Assembly: GCF_006542665.1 (NCBI RefSeq)
Contig: NZ_AP019735.1
Location: 682,001-746,000 of the forward strand
Length of the DNA stretch: 64,000 nt
Direction of reading: 5' to 3'
Source: Alistipes communis
Lineage (GTDB): Bacteria > Bacteroidota > Bacteroidia > Bacteroidales > Rikenellaceae
In this document: positions 44,587 through 54,051 of the stretch, piece by piece
How the letters are laid out: each line of letters opens with the position of its first letter
How positions within the stretch are numbered: the first letter of the stretch is position 1
Notes under the pieces: model-generated
What the model was told of the DNA's origin: nothing
Databases searched by the model: none
The model's input: the letters and a program-made list of their open reading frames with translations, nothing else
Translations under genes and position numbers: made by a program

Positions 44587-47500
44587 TTTACCACTTTGAC
44601 ACGACGATTCGACAGCACGGCCCGGCAGGATGTGTCGTACATATCCTCACATACGGTTGCCGGCAGGACAAACTCTCCGCACCAGGCAGCACGCAACCGG
44701 ACAACAAACTCCCGAGTTTCACCCGCCTTCAACCCGAAGTACCAGCAGATCCGGTCGTCGCGAATATCCAGGTGTTTGAGATCCCCGGCGGCGGCTTCAT
44801 GAATCAGCCGCTCGTTCCAGATCTCCCAGCCCGACGGCACGGCCAGGGTCAGAGCCATTGACTCGGAGTCGTTCCCGCGCTTCCGGACCTCGATGCGGGC
44901 CAGAAACTCCTGCCCCTGCTGCAGCTTCGCAACCTCGATCCCCTGCCCATGCAGGTCCGTATAACGGACGCTGATCTCAACGCCGTCAGCCCTGGCCGGA
45001 ATAATCTCGTCAACGGCCGGTCGCCGCGAAGCTGTCAGCGACACACAGACGGCCTCGCGGCCGCGGTTTTCGAGGGTGACACTTCCAGCTGCGGCCGGCA
45101 GCTTCACCTCTTCGATGCCTTGCATGTTGCGGAGAGTCTGCGCCTTTCCGCCGGACGTACGTATGACGACCTCCTTGCTGCCGGGAGTCATCAGGTCGGC
45201 CAGTCGGCTCATCGCCACACTCGTAAAAGCGATCTCCTGGGTCGAACAACTCGTTGGTGCGAACTTGTCCGCCAGATCACGGGCTGCAGCTGCCGCCCGA
45301 TTGCCCTCTCCGAGCAGAGCCCAGGTCTCTACCTCCATGGCCAGATCGCGCAGCGGACTGTAAAAGGTTTCGTAATTGCCGGAGATCCGGAGGGCTTCGT
45401 CGGCTTTTTCGAGCAGCTTTGCCGCGACGTCGCCCCGTCCCGCGAGTGCATAGGCGGCCGCCAGACGCATCAGCGCCTGCCGCGACAGATTCCGGGATTC
45501 CCGCAGCCTGTTCATGGCGGCCGAAGGCATGTCTCCGGCCAAAGCCAGCGTGTAAAGTCGATAGGCCTGTACCAGATCGGCCGCACAGACCGTCGTGTGC
45601 CGGTAATCGCGCGCTGCCGTTGTCTGATAGGCGGCCCAGCGATCGATAGCCTTCCGGTCGATGGCAAACCCCTGCCGGCGGGCTTCGACCATCACCTCCC
45701 CGGCCATGGAGGTAACCCACGGGTGGGCTTCGGAGTATCCCGGCCAATAGGCGAATCCACCGTTGGAAAGCTGGCGGAACAGGATGTTTTTCAAGATGTC
45801 GGGTAACGCCTCTTCAGCCTGACGTTGCTCGCTCTCGTGCAGGAACCGCCGGGCATAAAGCAGATACATGGCCCTCGCCGAGAGCTGTTCGGTGCAGAAG
45901 TGCCCGTAATCGGCCACAAAGGAGAAGACGCCGCTGAACGGGATGGACGGTATCGTTGCGATCTCCATGCGGACGCTCCCATCCTCCAGCCCCCGCCATG
46001 AGAACCGATCGCTCGCTCCGCTCCGTACGCTTCGGCTTTCTACCGTTGTAACCAGCGGCTGCGGATTCCGCACCTCGATGGCGAGTGTTTCGTTCACCGA
46101 ATGCCCGCCGCCCCGTGCCGAGATGCGGATTTTCGCCTGCCCGCTTTTTTGCCTGTCGCACAACAGCTCGAAATCGACCATCTTTTCTCCGGCGGAGGCG
46201 AAATGCAGCGTTCGGGAACGGCCTCCGACAACGGAAACGGGACCTTCGGTCTCGATGTTTACCTGGATGTCGCCCAGCACCTCGTCCGAAGCAAAGAGAT
46301 TCACCGGCAGGCGAACCCGGTCGCCGCACGCAAGCACCCGGGGCAGCGTTGGCAGCAACATCAGCGGTGAGCGGATCGTCACCGTCTTGTCTGCACTTCC
46401 GTAACTGCCGGCATGGGCTGCGACCACCATCACGCGGACCGATCCGACGTACATCGGCAGCGTGATCCGGTGGGTTTTCGTTCCGCCGTTCAGGGTGAAC
46501 GGTCCGAGAAACTTCACCACCGGGTTGAATCGTTTCTCCTTGCCGGCGGCCTCGCGGATGGCCTCGTCCCCGCCGACACTCAATATCGAGGTGAACTTTC
46601 CGGCATATGCACCGATGACATCGTCGAACATGTCCCAGGTGCGGACGCCCAGTGCCTCGCGGCGATTCATGGCCTGCCACGGCTGCGGGGTCCTGAATGC
46701 CGTGATGTCCAGCAGCCCCTCGTCCACGATGGCCAGCGTGTAGCTCATCGGCTTGTTGTCGCGTTCGTGGATCCGGATCGCAAATTCCGCTGGGGCAAGG
46801 ATCTCATCAGCAACCTCGATCTGCGGGTGGAGGATCGTGCGACGGTCGATGACCTCGGCCCCCTCCACGCCGTACATCCGGATCGGCAGGTCGTTTACGG
46901 TCTGGGCGTGCGGCTGCAACAAGGTGGCGTGTACATAGAAATTGGGCGACATGTCCTTGTTTACCTGCAGTTTATAGGCGGTCTCCTCCTCGCCGGACAG
47001 CCGCACCCAGCGGCGCGACAGCACGCGCGACCCGTTTTCCACCGAGAGAAGCACCCTCCCTCCCGACGATCGGGGCAGATAGACCGTCGCCCGGTCGCCG
47101 ACTTCGTAGTTCCGCTTGTCCAGGGCGAACGAGAGCATGGTTGTGGCCGTCGGATCGCTCTTGCCCGAGTGCCCGCGCCAGTCGGGCCAGTCGATGTAGA
47201 TTTCCCCGCCCGAGACGTGGCCGCTCCCGGTATCGCGGACAAAAACGAGGTATTTGCCCCATTCGGGATAGTCGATCCGGAAGGGAATCTCGGCTTTGCC
47301 CGCCGAGGTTTTCAACCGTCCCGAAGCCACCGGCCGGGCGGATTCGCTCTGAACATAACGGCTTAACTCCGCGGCCGACCCCTCCTGCCACCAGCTCCAG
47401 TCGAGACGATAGATCTTGTACTCCAGTTCGCGCGAATCGAGGGGTTTCCCATCGAGATCGACCGCGACAACCGGGAAATGCAGGTCGCAATCGGTTTCGA

Positions 47501-50039
47501 ACTCCCGATCGCCCAGCCGGATCCCCACGTAAGCCTCGTAGGGGGAATAGCGGACCGAACGGGAGGTGATGCTCTCATCGCCGCCGGCCTCCGCCACGCG
47601 GGCGATCAGATTGGCCTGCAGCACCCCGGGAGCCTGCTGGGTCGCCGGAATGCGGATCTGCCTTGTGATTTGCCCCAGGGAGTCCAGCCTGCCGGAGAGC
47701 AGGTCGTGTCTGGAAGACGAAAACGCGTAGAGCGGATTGGCAAACCGGTAGTCGTCGTAGCGTTCGAACGGGTGCGGATCCGTGAAGAGCGACATTTCGA
47801 CGCTTGCCCGTAAACCGGCTGCGACGGGACCGGTCAGCCAACGGGCGTCGAGGCCGATCTCTGCCCCCGATGCGCCACGCAGTATCTCCGGAGCGGAGAT
47901 GTTGATCTTCAGCCTGTTGGGCTTTATGGTCTCTATGCGGACGGTGTGGTGGAACGTCTGCCCGCCCACCTTGAACCGGGCATCCCATTGTCCGGTCGGA
48001 GCATCCTCGGCCGTCTTTGTCCGGAAGACATAGATGCCGTCGACACTGCGGGTGAGCGTCTGCCGGTCGTAGAGCTGTTCGCCCGGCGTATGGAGTTCCA
48101 TCGTCACGGGATGGTTGGCCGGAAGGGCATGCTGCCTGTCCTCGACAATCAGTGTGAGGTATATCTCGTCGCCCGGCCTCCAGACTCCGCGTTCGCCATA
48201 GATAAAGCCCTTGATCCCTTGCGGGGTCTTCTTGCCACCGACATCAAACCGGCTTGTCGAGAGTTCCGACGCGCCGTTGATCTTCAGAAACGTGGTGGAT
48301 ACACCGTCGGAAGCCGTAACGACGAAGGGATTCCCGTCCGTGCGGAAGTCGGTAAAACCCTGCTCGTCGGTGCAGGCCGAGCCGATCTCCCGCAACTGGA
48401 AATTGTAGGCCGTTACGCGAATCCCGGCGAGCGGTGAGGCGGTCATGATGTCCGAGACCGTACACCACAGGCGGTCGGAGTCCGCCCGTTTGACAATCAG
48501 CCCCAGATTGGAGGCGGCCAGATTGTATTCGGGCATGTGCGCCGTCGACATGTAGTAGCTCTCTTTCGTCGGGTCATCGCTCTCCCGCCATTCGTACTTA
48601 CCCCAGTCATAATCCGGGGCTCGGCGTCCGATATAGGCGCGGGGTTTGTCCCAGGTCTCCTTGTCCGATAGGGTCAGACCGTTCTGTACTTCGAACGGGG
48701 CTGCCTGGACTCGGTCGTAAAGCGAATAGGCCTGGCGAAACGAGAGCCGGATGTTGTAGATTGCGCCCCGTTCCTGCCGGAAAAGGTGATTCAGATCGAC
48801 CGAGAAGTTCTGCCATTGGTGAAGGTCCAGCGACGGGTCTTTGTCCAGCCGGACGGTCTGCCTGTAGATCAGCCGTCCGACCCGGCGCAGCTCGTAGGTT
48901 TCCTCCATTTCGCTCTCCTGCAGAAAGGTCAGCACGTTGTCGGCATAGATCTTGACCACCTCGACATCCACCGCGGCCAGATTGACGGCTCGGAACGGCA
49001 GCGAAAGATTTCGGCTATCGGGAAGAATCGTACCGCTGATGGGAATCTCGACGGCCGGAGGAAGTACCTCCTGCTCCAGGTGTTGCACTACCTCGGTCTG
49101 CAATCTCCGGCCGTCCTCGGAGCGGATCAGTTCGGAGAGCCGCAGCACCATATCCCTTAGCCCGTTATTCGGATAAAAGATGCGGACCCGGTTTCCGCTG
49201 CGCTCGATGCGAAGGGATTCGATCCCGTCGATCGTAACAAGCCCGTCCAACTCCTGCAAGGCGTCGAGCGGGGCGCTGAACTCCAACTCCAGACAGGGCT
49301 GTACGGTCTGGTGTCGTTCGACTCCCAGCAGTTTGAATTCGGCTTGACCGGGAATCACAACTTTCGTCGCGATTTTGTTACACCCCTCTGTTGCGCCGTC
49401 GTATTCGATCTCCAGCTCGGAATCCTTCTCCTGCCGTCGGACTTCCGAGATGCGGAAGGTGTATTGCCGGGCATCGGCTGTCGGCTGGATCTGTGAAACA
49501 GCCCGCTGTCCCCGGCAGTTCAGCCGTGAGTTGTCGGGCGAAAGACGGCCGGGCTGGAAACTGAATTTCAGAATACCCTCAATCTGAACCATTCCTCCGT
49601 TTGTCGGATCAATCCGGACCCGAACCTCCTTGAATTTGACCTCGCGGCGAGCCACCCGGAATTCGAATGCAAACTCCTTCAGCGTGTCGATACCCGTCAG
49701 CGCCGCCATGTCCAGATGACAGCGATAGCTCTCTTCCGGCTTCAAGGCGCCGGGACGGGGGCTGAATTCGAGATACCGACCGCCCTGTGCATACACGGCC
49801 TCGCCCTGAATCGAGGGGGAGAAGCGGAATGCCTTTTCCAACGGACGCAAGGTGTCCAGCCGGGCCAGCAGGGAGTCGGTCGCTTCGATCCGGATCCTTG
49901 ATGCCATGTCGATCTGTTCAGGCGTGTAGGCGGCAATCCAGCGGGTGGCCTCCTGTGTAGTCATCGGTTCGGAGGTGCAGGCAGCCAAACCTGATGCCGC
50001 TATTGTCACAGCGAGCAGTCGTAGTAGCGTTTTTCTCAT
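44583..50039 (-). CDS. Bacterial alpha-2-macroglobulin lipoprotein with thioester
   Basis: A periplasmic lipoprotein of 1818 residues (lipobox LAAC, Cys about residue 20) built of many macroglobulin domains, an A2M core (SLGVRTWDMFDD and NPVVKFLGPFTLNGG near 1130-1190), an alpha-alpha toroid and a receptor-binding-like C-terminal domain. The toroid contains HFCTEQLSAR; Cys1382 and Gln1385 give the CxEQ thioester that covalently traps attacking proteases. This is the YfhM type, which goes with PBP1C, and not the thioester-less YfaS type. It is followed directly by pbpC with a 4-nt overlap. A terminator at 50,090 separates it from the genes upstream. Confidence 0.95.
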   Translation of the reverse strand: MRKTLLRLLAVTIAASGLAACTSEPMTTQEATRWIAAYTPEQIDMASRIRIEATDSLLARLDTLRPLEKAFRFSPSIQGEAVYAQGGRYLEFSPRPGALKPEESYRCHLDMAALTGIDTLKEFAFEFRVARREVKFKEVRVRIDPTNGGMVQIEGILKFSFQPGRLSPDNSRLNCRGQRAVSQIQPTADARQYTFRISEVRRQEKDSELEIEYDGATEGCNKIATKVVIPGQAEFKLLGVERHQTVQPCLELEFSAPLDALQELDGLVTIDGIESLRIERSGNRVRIFYPNNGLRDMVLRLSELIRSEDGRRLQTEVVQHLEQEVLPPAVEIPISGTILPDSRNLSLPFRAVNLAAVDVEVVKIYADNVLTFLQESEMEETYELRRVGRLIYRQTVRLDKDPSLDLHQWQNFSVDLNHLFRQERGAIYNIRLSFRQAYSLYDRVQAAPFEVQNGLTLSDKETWDKPRAYIGRRAPDYDWGKYEWRESDDPTKESYYMSTAHMPEYNLAASNLGLIVKRADSDRLWCTVSDIMTASPLAGIRVTAYNFQLREIGSACTDEQGFTDFRTDGNPFVVTASDGVSTTFLKINGASELSTSRFDVGGKKTPQGIKGFIYGERGVWRPGDEIYLTLIVEDRQHALPANHPVTMELHTPGEQLYDRQTLTRSVDGIYVFRTKTAEDAPTGQWDARFKVGGQTFHHTVRIETIKPNRLKINISAPEILRGASGAEIGLDARWLTGPVAAGLRASVEMSLFTDPHPFERYDDYRFANPLYAFSSSRHDLLSGRLDSLGQITRQIRIPATQQAPGVLQANLIARVAEAGGDESITSRSVRYSPYEAYVGIRLGDREFETDCDLHFPVVAVDLDGKPLDSRELEYKIYRLDWSWWQEGSAAELSRYVQSESARPVASGRLKTSAGKAEIPFRIDYPEWGKYLVFVRDTGSGHVSGGEIYIDWPDWRGHSGKSDPTATTMLSFALDKRNYEVGDRATVYLPRSSGGRVLLSVENGSRVLSRRWVRLSGEEETAYKLQVNKDMSPNFYVHATLLQPHAQTVNDLPIRMYGVEGAEVIDRRTILHPQIEVADEILAPAEFAIRIHERDNKPMSYTLAIVDEGLLDITAFRTPQPWQAMNRREALGVRTWDMFDDVIGAYAGKFTSILSVGGDEAIREAAGKEKRFNPVVKFLGPFTLNGGTKTHRITLPMYVGSVRVMVVAAHAGSYGSADKTVTIRSPLMLLPTLPRVLACGDRVRLPVNLFASDEVLGDIQVNIETEGPVSVVGGRSRTLHFASAGEKMVDFELLCDRQKSGQAKIRISARGGGHSVNETLAIEVRNPQPLVTTVESRSVRSGASDRFSWRGLEDGSVRMEIATIPSIPFSGVFSFVADYGHFCTEQLSARAMYLLYARRFLHESEQRQAEEALPDILKNILFRQLSNGGFAYWPGYSEAHPWVTSMAGEVMVEARRQGFAIDRKAIDRWAAYQTTAARDYRHTTVCAADLVQAYRLYTLALAGDMPSAAMNRLRESRNLSRQALMRLAAAYALAGRGDVAAKLLEKADEALRISGNYETFYSPLRDLAMEVETWALLGEGNRAAAAARDLADKFAPTSCSTQEIAFTSVAMSRLADLMTPGSKEVVIRTSGGKAQTLRNMQGIEEVKLPAAAGSVTLENRGREAVCVSLTASRRPAVDEIIPARADGVEISVRYTDLHGQGIEVAKLQQGQEFLARIEVRKRGNDSESMALTLAVPSGWEIWNERLIHEAAAGDLKHLDIRDDRICWYFGLKAGETREFVVRLRAAWCGEFVLPATVCEDMYDTSCRAVLSNRRVKVVK

Positions 50040-50089
50040 CTTTTGTATGTGTTTTTGATGGTTTGTCCTTGTTGCTGCACATACAAAAT

Positions 50090-50136
50090 TGACAAAAAGA
50101 AATCGTACAGTCCGGACATTTACCCCGAACTGTACG
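50090..50136 (-). terminator. Intrinsic terminator after the glycosidase-like gene
   Basis: CGTACAGT at one end pairs with ACTGTACG at the other, with inner CGG/CCG pairs; on the minus strand the stem is followed by ATTTCTTTTTGTC. It lies 64 nt beyond the stop at 50,200. Confidence 0.75.
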
Positions 50137-50199
50137 AAACCGATATATTGGTGTACGAAGTGTGCCGATGCGAGCGATTTGGCCTTGCCTGCCTATGCC

Positions 50200-51093
50200 C
50201 TATTTCCTTCTCCAGACGATGTAGCTCGTATTTTTGGGCATGCGTCGGCGGCCGGTATAATAGTTGTTATCGCCAAACTCATGACAGATGCCCTCCTGGT
50301 CGATGGCCCAACCGTAGGCGGACGAACCGACCAGATAGACTGCATGATCGACTCCCAGATCGACCAATGCCTGTGCAAAGTCATGTAACGATTCGGGAGT
50401 CCCGGTCTCTACCATGAAGATCTCACCCATACGGTCGCAAATCCCCCGGCGGATGGCTTTTCCTTTGAGTGCGTTTTCAACGAGTTGTCTGTTGTCGACC
50501 AGCGGATACTGACGGAAAAAATAACCCTCCTTCTCCGTTGCCTCTTCAAACAAGGGGGAGTTTTCTGCAACCCCCACGGTCACCACTCCATCAATGGATG
50601 CACAAAATCCTTTTTTGGACAAGCCCCACGCACGGGGGGTTCCCTTCAGTACGAAGGCTCCGACGATGCCTCCGTTGTCAGCGCGTACATCGGCAGCCTG
50701 GGCCGTATATATCACCGACGTATCCTGTTGATTCATCCGCCCGATATGCAGGGACATTTCTGCATTGTGGGGAATATAGATTCGCAGGGGGATGTCATTG
50801 ATGAGCGTGTCCCTGATTTCGGTGAATCCCTTTGCGAGGGAATCCACCCGGGAACCGAGCCATTCTCTTCCGATCGGTTCGGGTGTCGCCTCCGGTTCGA
50901 AATAGGACGGTTCGGGTTCTGTCTCCGATGCTTTTTCGCGATTCATTATTACAAACAGGATTCCTCCGCCAATCAGTAACAATACACATATAGCCAAAAT
51001 GATCATCCGGGGATGTCGGAAAGGAGACTTTTTCCTGTCGTCCTCACCGATAATGCGGATCTGATCGTCCTTGATATCCTTGTATTCTTTCAT
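50200..51093 (-). CDS. Membrane protein with phosphodiester-glycosidase-like domain
   Basis: A protein of 297 residues: a cytoplasmic N-tail of about 28 residues, one helix (MIILAICVLLLIGGGILFVI), an acidic Pro/Glu linker, then an extracytoplasmic domain of about 200 residues. GIVGAFVLKGTPRAWGLSKK, a run of short strands, RRGICDRMG and the block SLHDFAQALVDLGVDHAVYL with VGSSAYGW resemble the NAGPA/phosphodiester-glycosidase fold (LVDLGxxxAxxLDGGGS in the classic form). The usual DGGGS is VGSSA here, so activity is doubtful. The LytTR gene ends 2 nt upstream, and the two form a unit closed by the terminator at 50,090. Confidence 0.65.
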   Translation of the reverse strand: MKEYKDIKDDQIRIIGEDDRKKSPFRHPRMIILAICVLLLIGGGILFVIMNREKASETEPEPSYFEPEATPEPIGREWLGSRVDSLAKGFTEIRDTLINDIPLRIYIPHNAEMSLHIGRMNQQDTSVIYTAQAADVRADNGGIVGAFVLKGTPRAWGLSKKGFCASIDGVVTVGVAENSPLFEEATEKEGYFFRQYPLVDNRQLVENALKGKAIRRGICDRMGEIFMVETGTPESLHDFAQALVDLGVDHAVYLVGSSAYGWAIDQEGICHEFGDNNYYTGRRRMPKNTSYIVWRRK

Positions 51094-51095
51094 AC

Positions 51096-51458
51096 TTACC
51101 TGGCCTCCTTCTCCAAAAGTTCCTTCAGCTGTTTCAGAGCCTCCTTGGATGCCGTCACCGTGTGGTTGAATGTGTTTACGTCCGAGAGGATCAGCTTTTG
51201 CTTCGGGATATTGATGTAGTAAATGTATGACCGATTGATGATCAGACTTTTCCCTATGCGGATGAAGACGGCACCTTCGCTACCGAGTTGGGAACTGATC
51301 AACTTTTCGATTTGCCCCAATTGGTAGGATACCATGCGGACCTCGCCGTCGGTCTGTACGATGGTTGAATAGTTTCCGTCCGATGCAAAATAGACAACGT
51401 GATCCGGTGCGATTCTCACCAGATCTATCGAAGTCGATATGACCAATTGTTGCTTCAT
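51096..51458 (-). CDS. Stand-alone LytTR DNA-binding protein
   Basis: A protein of 120 residues that is almost entirely a LytTR domain: LVRIAPDHVVYFASDGNYST, VRMVSYQLGQIEKLI, FIRIGKSLIINRSYIYYINI and the last helix. There is no receiver domain, so it is not a standard two-component regulator; activity could depend on dose or on the neighbouring membrane protein. It lies 2 nt upstream of the glycosidase-like gene and may control it and the A2M-pbpC unit downstream (inference). Confidence 0.9.
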   Translation of the reverse strand: MKQQLVISTSIDLVRIAPDHVVYFASDGNYSTIVQTDGEVRMVSYQLGQIEKLISSQLGSEGAVFIRIGKSLIINRSYIYYINIPKQKLILSDVNTFNHTVTASKEALKQLKELLEKEAR

Positions 51459-51642
51459 CTCCTTGTTTTGCAGGACAAAAATACGTCTATTATTTTAGAA
51501 AAGGAAGATCGGTGCTCCGGAATGTATGTAACAGCGTTCAGAATGTACCAAATTTTTGTGTCGTTGCCCTCTTTATTGACAGTGCGTTGCAATTTCCGCC
51601 GATTCTGGAGAGCGCTGATTGTTCAGTTTTGCCTTTTATTTC

Positions 51643-51769
51643 GCCCTTCCCGTTTGGTAGACAAGCCGAAGCCGCCGGAGGGACTATGCGCAAGGTTTGC
51701 CTGTGGCAACTTGTCCTGACCTTGCGTTGTCCGTCCGGCGGCTTATCTTTGCGGCAGAAAGGGAAGGGC
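51643..51769. other. Large nested inverted repeat, candidate oriT or structured RNA
   Basis: Four nested stems share one axis: GCCCTTCCC at 51,643 with GGGAAGGGC at 51,761; a 16-nt arm at 51,669-51,684 with 51,729-51,744 (one mismatch); CGCAAGGT at 51,689 with ACCTTGCG at 51,719; and TTGCC/GGCAA at the tip. It lies directly after the mobilisation operon (the coiled-coil gene stops at its edge), in a 310-nt gene-free stretch. It could be an origin of transfer, a terminator or a folded RNA. Confidence 0.6.
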
Positions 51770-52482
51770 TATTTGTTCTTTAACTTCGCTGCATCACGCT
51801 TGAGTTGCTCGGCCTCTTGGGCTTTCAGCCGGGCCTGTTCGTCGAGAGCTGCCCTTCTGCGCACCAGCCGCTCGTACTTCTCGACATCCTTCCGCATCGA
51901 GTCGATGCACCGCTGATCCCGCTCGACTTCGAACAGCTCCTCCAGCTCCGACAGCCGTTTCGGTGACGCCTCGCCCTTCATCAGCACATAGCGATACTTT
52001 AGGTCGTTGTCATACCGGCCGCGGTCGGGCCGCCAGTCCAGATAGAGCCCGACAGACTGCACCGCAATCACGATAAACATCGACATGAAGAGCCAAAAGT
52101 TGCGGGTTGCGTCGAGGGAGAGCGCGAAGCGGTGCTGCACCATCCGCGGCGGCAACTCCTCGGGAATCTCCATTTCGGCCACTTTCTCGTCGATCTCCGC
52201 GATCTGCGTTCCGAGGTCTTCACAAATTTGTTCCTGCCGCTCGGAGATTGCTTGAAGCCGCTGCTCAATCCGATGGCCCCGTTCCTGCTGTGCCTCGCTT
52301 ACCCTTGTCTGGGTCTGCTCCAGTTGCAGAATCCGAATCTGCAGATGCTTGATTGCGTTCGTATCAATGGTTGCTGCCGGTTGTGATCGGGCCTCGGACA
52401 ACTCCGTGCGGAGCGTCTTGATAAGGGTCTCCTTCAACTCTTCGTACATCTCGAAGGAGAGCTCCAGAGTGTTCTCTTTCAT
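51769..52482 (-). CDS. Mobilisation-associated coiled-coil membrane protein
   Basis: A protein of 237 residues. Residues 1-120 form a Gln/Glu-rich coiled coil (LQIRILQLEQTQTRVSEAQQ); then comes one membrane helix (NFWLFMSMFIVIAVQSVGLYL); then a second charged coiled coil ending in Lys-rich repeats. Proteins of this build commonly follow the relaxase in Bacteroides mobilizable elements. It lies 20 nt after the relaxase stop. It could tether the relaxosome to the membrane or the helper secretion channel (inference). Confidence 0.75.
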   Translation of the reverse strand: MKENTLELSFEMYEELKETLIKTLRTELSEARSQPAATIDTNAIKHLQIRILQLEQTQTRVSEAQQERGHRIEQRLQAISERQEQICEDLGTQIAEIDEKVAEMEIPEELPPRMVQHRFALSLDATRNFWLFMSMFIVIAVQSVGLYLDWRPDRGRYDNDLKYRYVLMKGEASPKRLSELEELFEVERDQRCIDSMRKDVEKYERLVRRRAALDEQARLKAQEAEQLKRDAAKLKNK

Positions 52483-52502
52483 CTTTTCGTATTTTAGGTT
52501 TG

Positions 52503-53576
52503 TTATCCGATTTTACGGGAGCGTGCCTCCATGCGACGCTTGCGCTCCACGAGGGCTACGGCCATCGCCTCGGCCGCCTTGTTGATCAGGACCGTGATGC
52601 GGGCTATATGCTCCTCGGAGCTCTCACCTTCACGCCGCTGCATCATCTCGGGTGAAAGGGCAAATGGCGAGTCGAACGGCGGTAACGGTATCGACCCGGC
52701 ACTGCCGAGCGACACCGACCCTGCGCCATGGCTTCCGCCTCCACCTCCTCCCGCTGCGGAGAAGGGACGCCCGCCTCCGAATAACCCTGCAAAAGCAGCC
52801 TGGAAGCTCCCGACTGCCGCCTTGAGTCCCGACATCAGTGTTGCTTGTCGCTGTTGCACTTGTCCGAAGTGGCTATCCAGTTTCGAGAAACTGAAGGCCC
52901 GGTCGACCTTCGAGCCGGAAAACACAAAGCCATTACGGGCGAACTTTACTCCTTCAATGGTACCCTGCGCCCCTTTTCGCTTGAAGATCGTCTCGATGCC
53001 ATGCCGCTTCAACCGGTCCCGCAATTCGTTCCAGTTACGACAACGGGGAAGCTCCTGCCGAATCGTATCGTAAATCTCGTACCGGGTCCGGTCGGGTTCG
53101 CGCAGCCGCTCCCGCCGGACGGCCTCCTTGCCCGGAGCCAGATGCAGCCCGAAGCGTTCGGTCAGCTCGCGGCACACCTTCGCATTACGGAGTTTGATGT
53201 TGCGGTCGGAGATGGTCTGCCCGTGATCACCTACACGATTGTAGACCAGATGACAATGGGGATGAGGCTGGTCAAGGTGTCGCACCAAAAGGTATTGCGT
53301 ATCGGTGATGCCCATCTTCTGCATGTATTCCTTTGCAATCTGTGTCATCTGCTCATCGGTGAGCTTCGGGGCGTCCTCCGGCGAAAACGACAGGGAGATA
53401 TGTCCGACGTTCTGCTGCAGGCGGGGATTGAGGCGCGCCTGATCCTCGAAATCCTCGACCATCTCCCGCACGCCGGGCGGCTCGACACCCCGAGCCTCCA
53501 GCACGCGCGACTGCTCCTTCATCACATAGCTGACCGTGCCGCCGAATGATCCTCCCGAAATGACCTTACCGATCAC
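52503..53576 (-). CDS. Relaxase / mobilisation nuclease
   Basis: The DNA strand transferase that nicks oriT and leads the strand into the recipient. The 357 residues have the MobA/VirD2-type N-terminus (MIGKVISGGSFGGTVSYVM), a Tyr-containing motif I, the central NVGHISLSFSPEDAPKLTDE block and the metal-binding triad HLDQPHPHCHLVYNRV. The C-terminal third is Gly/Ser-rich. This is the MOBP1-like family found in Bacteroidales mobilizable elements. It overlaps the MobC gene by 11 nt. Confidence 0.95.
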   Translation of the reverse strand: MIGKVISGGSFGGTVSYVMKEQSRVLEARGVEPPGVREMVEDFEDQARLNPRLQQNVGHISLSFSPEDAPKLTDEQMTQIAKEYMQKMGITDTQYLLVRHLDQPHPHCHLVYNRVGDHGQTISDRNIKLRNAKVCRELTERFGLHLAPGKEAVRRERLREPDRTRYEIYDTIRQELPRCRNWNELRDRLKRHGIETIFKRKGAQGTIEGVKFARNGFVFSGSKVDRAFSFSKLDSHFGQVQQRQATLMSGLKAAVGSFQAAFAGLFGGGRPFSAAGGGGGGSHGAGSVSLGSAGSIPLPPFDSPFALSPEMMQRREGESSEEHIARITVLINKAAEAMAVALVERKRRMEARSRKIG

Positions 53577-53919
53577 GGCGCAGGGCTTCGATCATCCGCA
53601 CCAACTCGGCCTGAAGCGTCGCATGACGTGCTGCGACGGCGGCGAATCCCTGGGTGTGGGCCAGCCGGGTCAGCTGGTTCAGATTGCGGGCAAGGCCCTT
53701 GAGCTGTGCGAGCCATTCGAGGTGTTCACTCCGCAGCCGCTCGCGGATCGAGCCGTTGAGAATCAGTTGCCGCAGCACCTCGGTACGCGGAACGCCGGCC
53801 GCACGGGCCAGGGCGCGGAGCTTGAAGTTACAGGCTGTGTTGCACCGCAGGGTGATGCGGTACTCCTGTTTTCGGGCGCGTCCCAAAGGCGGACGGCCTC
53901 CTTTCTTCGGTGTATTCAT
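53566..53919 (-). CDS. MobC-like plasmid mobilisation relaxosome protein
   Basis: A protein of 117 residues starting MNTPKKGGRPPLGRARKQEYRI in outline, the typical KKGGRPxxGxxRK start of Bacteroides MobC/MbpB proteins, followed by a ribbon-helix-helix-like segment (ITLRCNTACNFKLRALARAA with GVPRTEVLRQLI) and a bacterial mobilisation helix (LEWLAQLKGLARNLNQLTRLA). It should bind oriT and help the relaxase. In-frame ATGs at 53,946 and 53,988 are possible but add atypical residues. Confidence 0.88.
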   Translation of the reverse strand: MNTPKKGGRPPLGRARKQEYRITLRCNTACNFKLRALARAAGVPRTEVLRQLILNGSIRERLRSEHLEWLAQLKGLARNLNQLTRLAHTQGFAAVAARHATLQAELVRMIEALRRDR

Positions 53920-54051
53920 GGATAGGAATTTTTGAGTTGAGACCATCGGGATAGGGCCTTGCGGCCGGTTTTTGGCTGACAAAAACACAAACTTGCCTCT
54001 GTTACCTCTGTTTTTCGAATGCTCGGGGATCTCCCTGGCATTCTCAATCGA

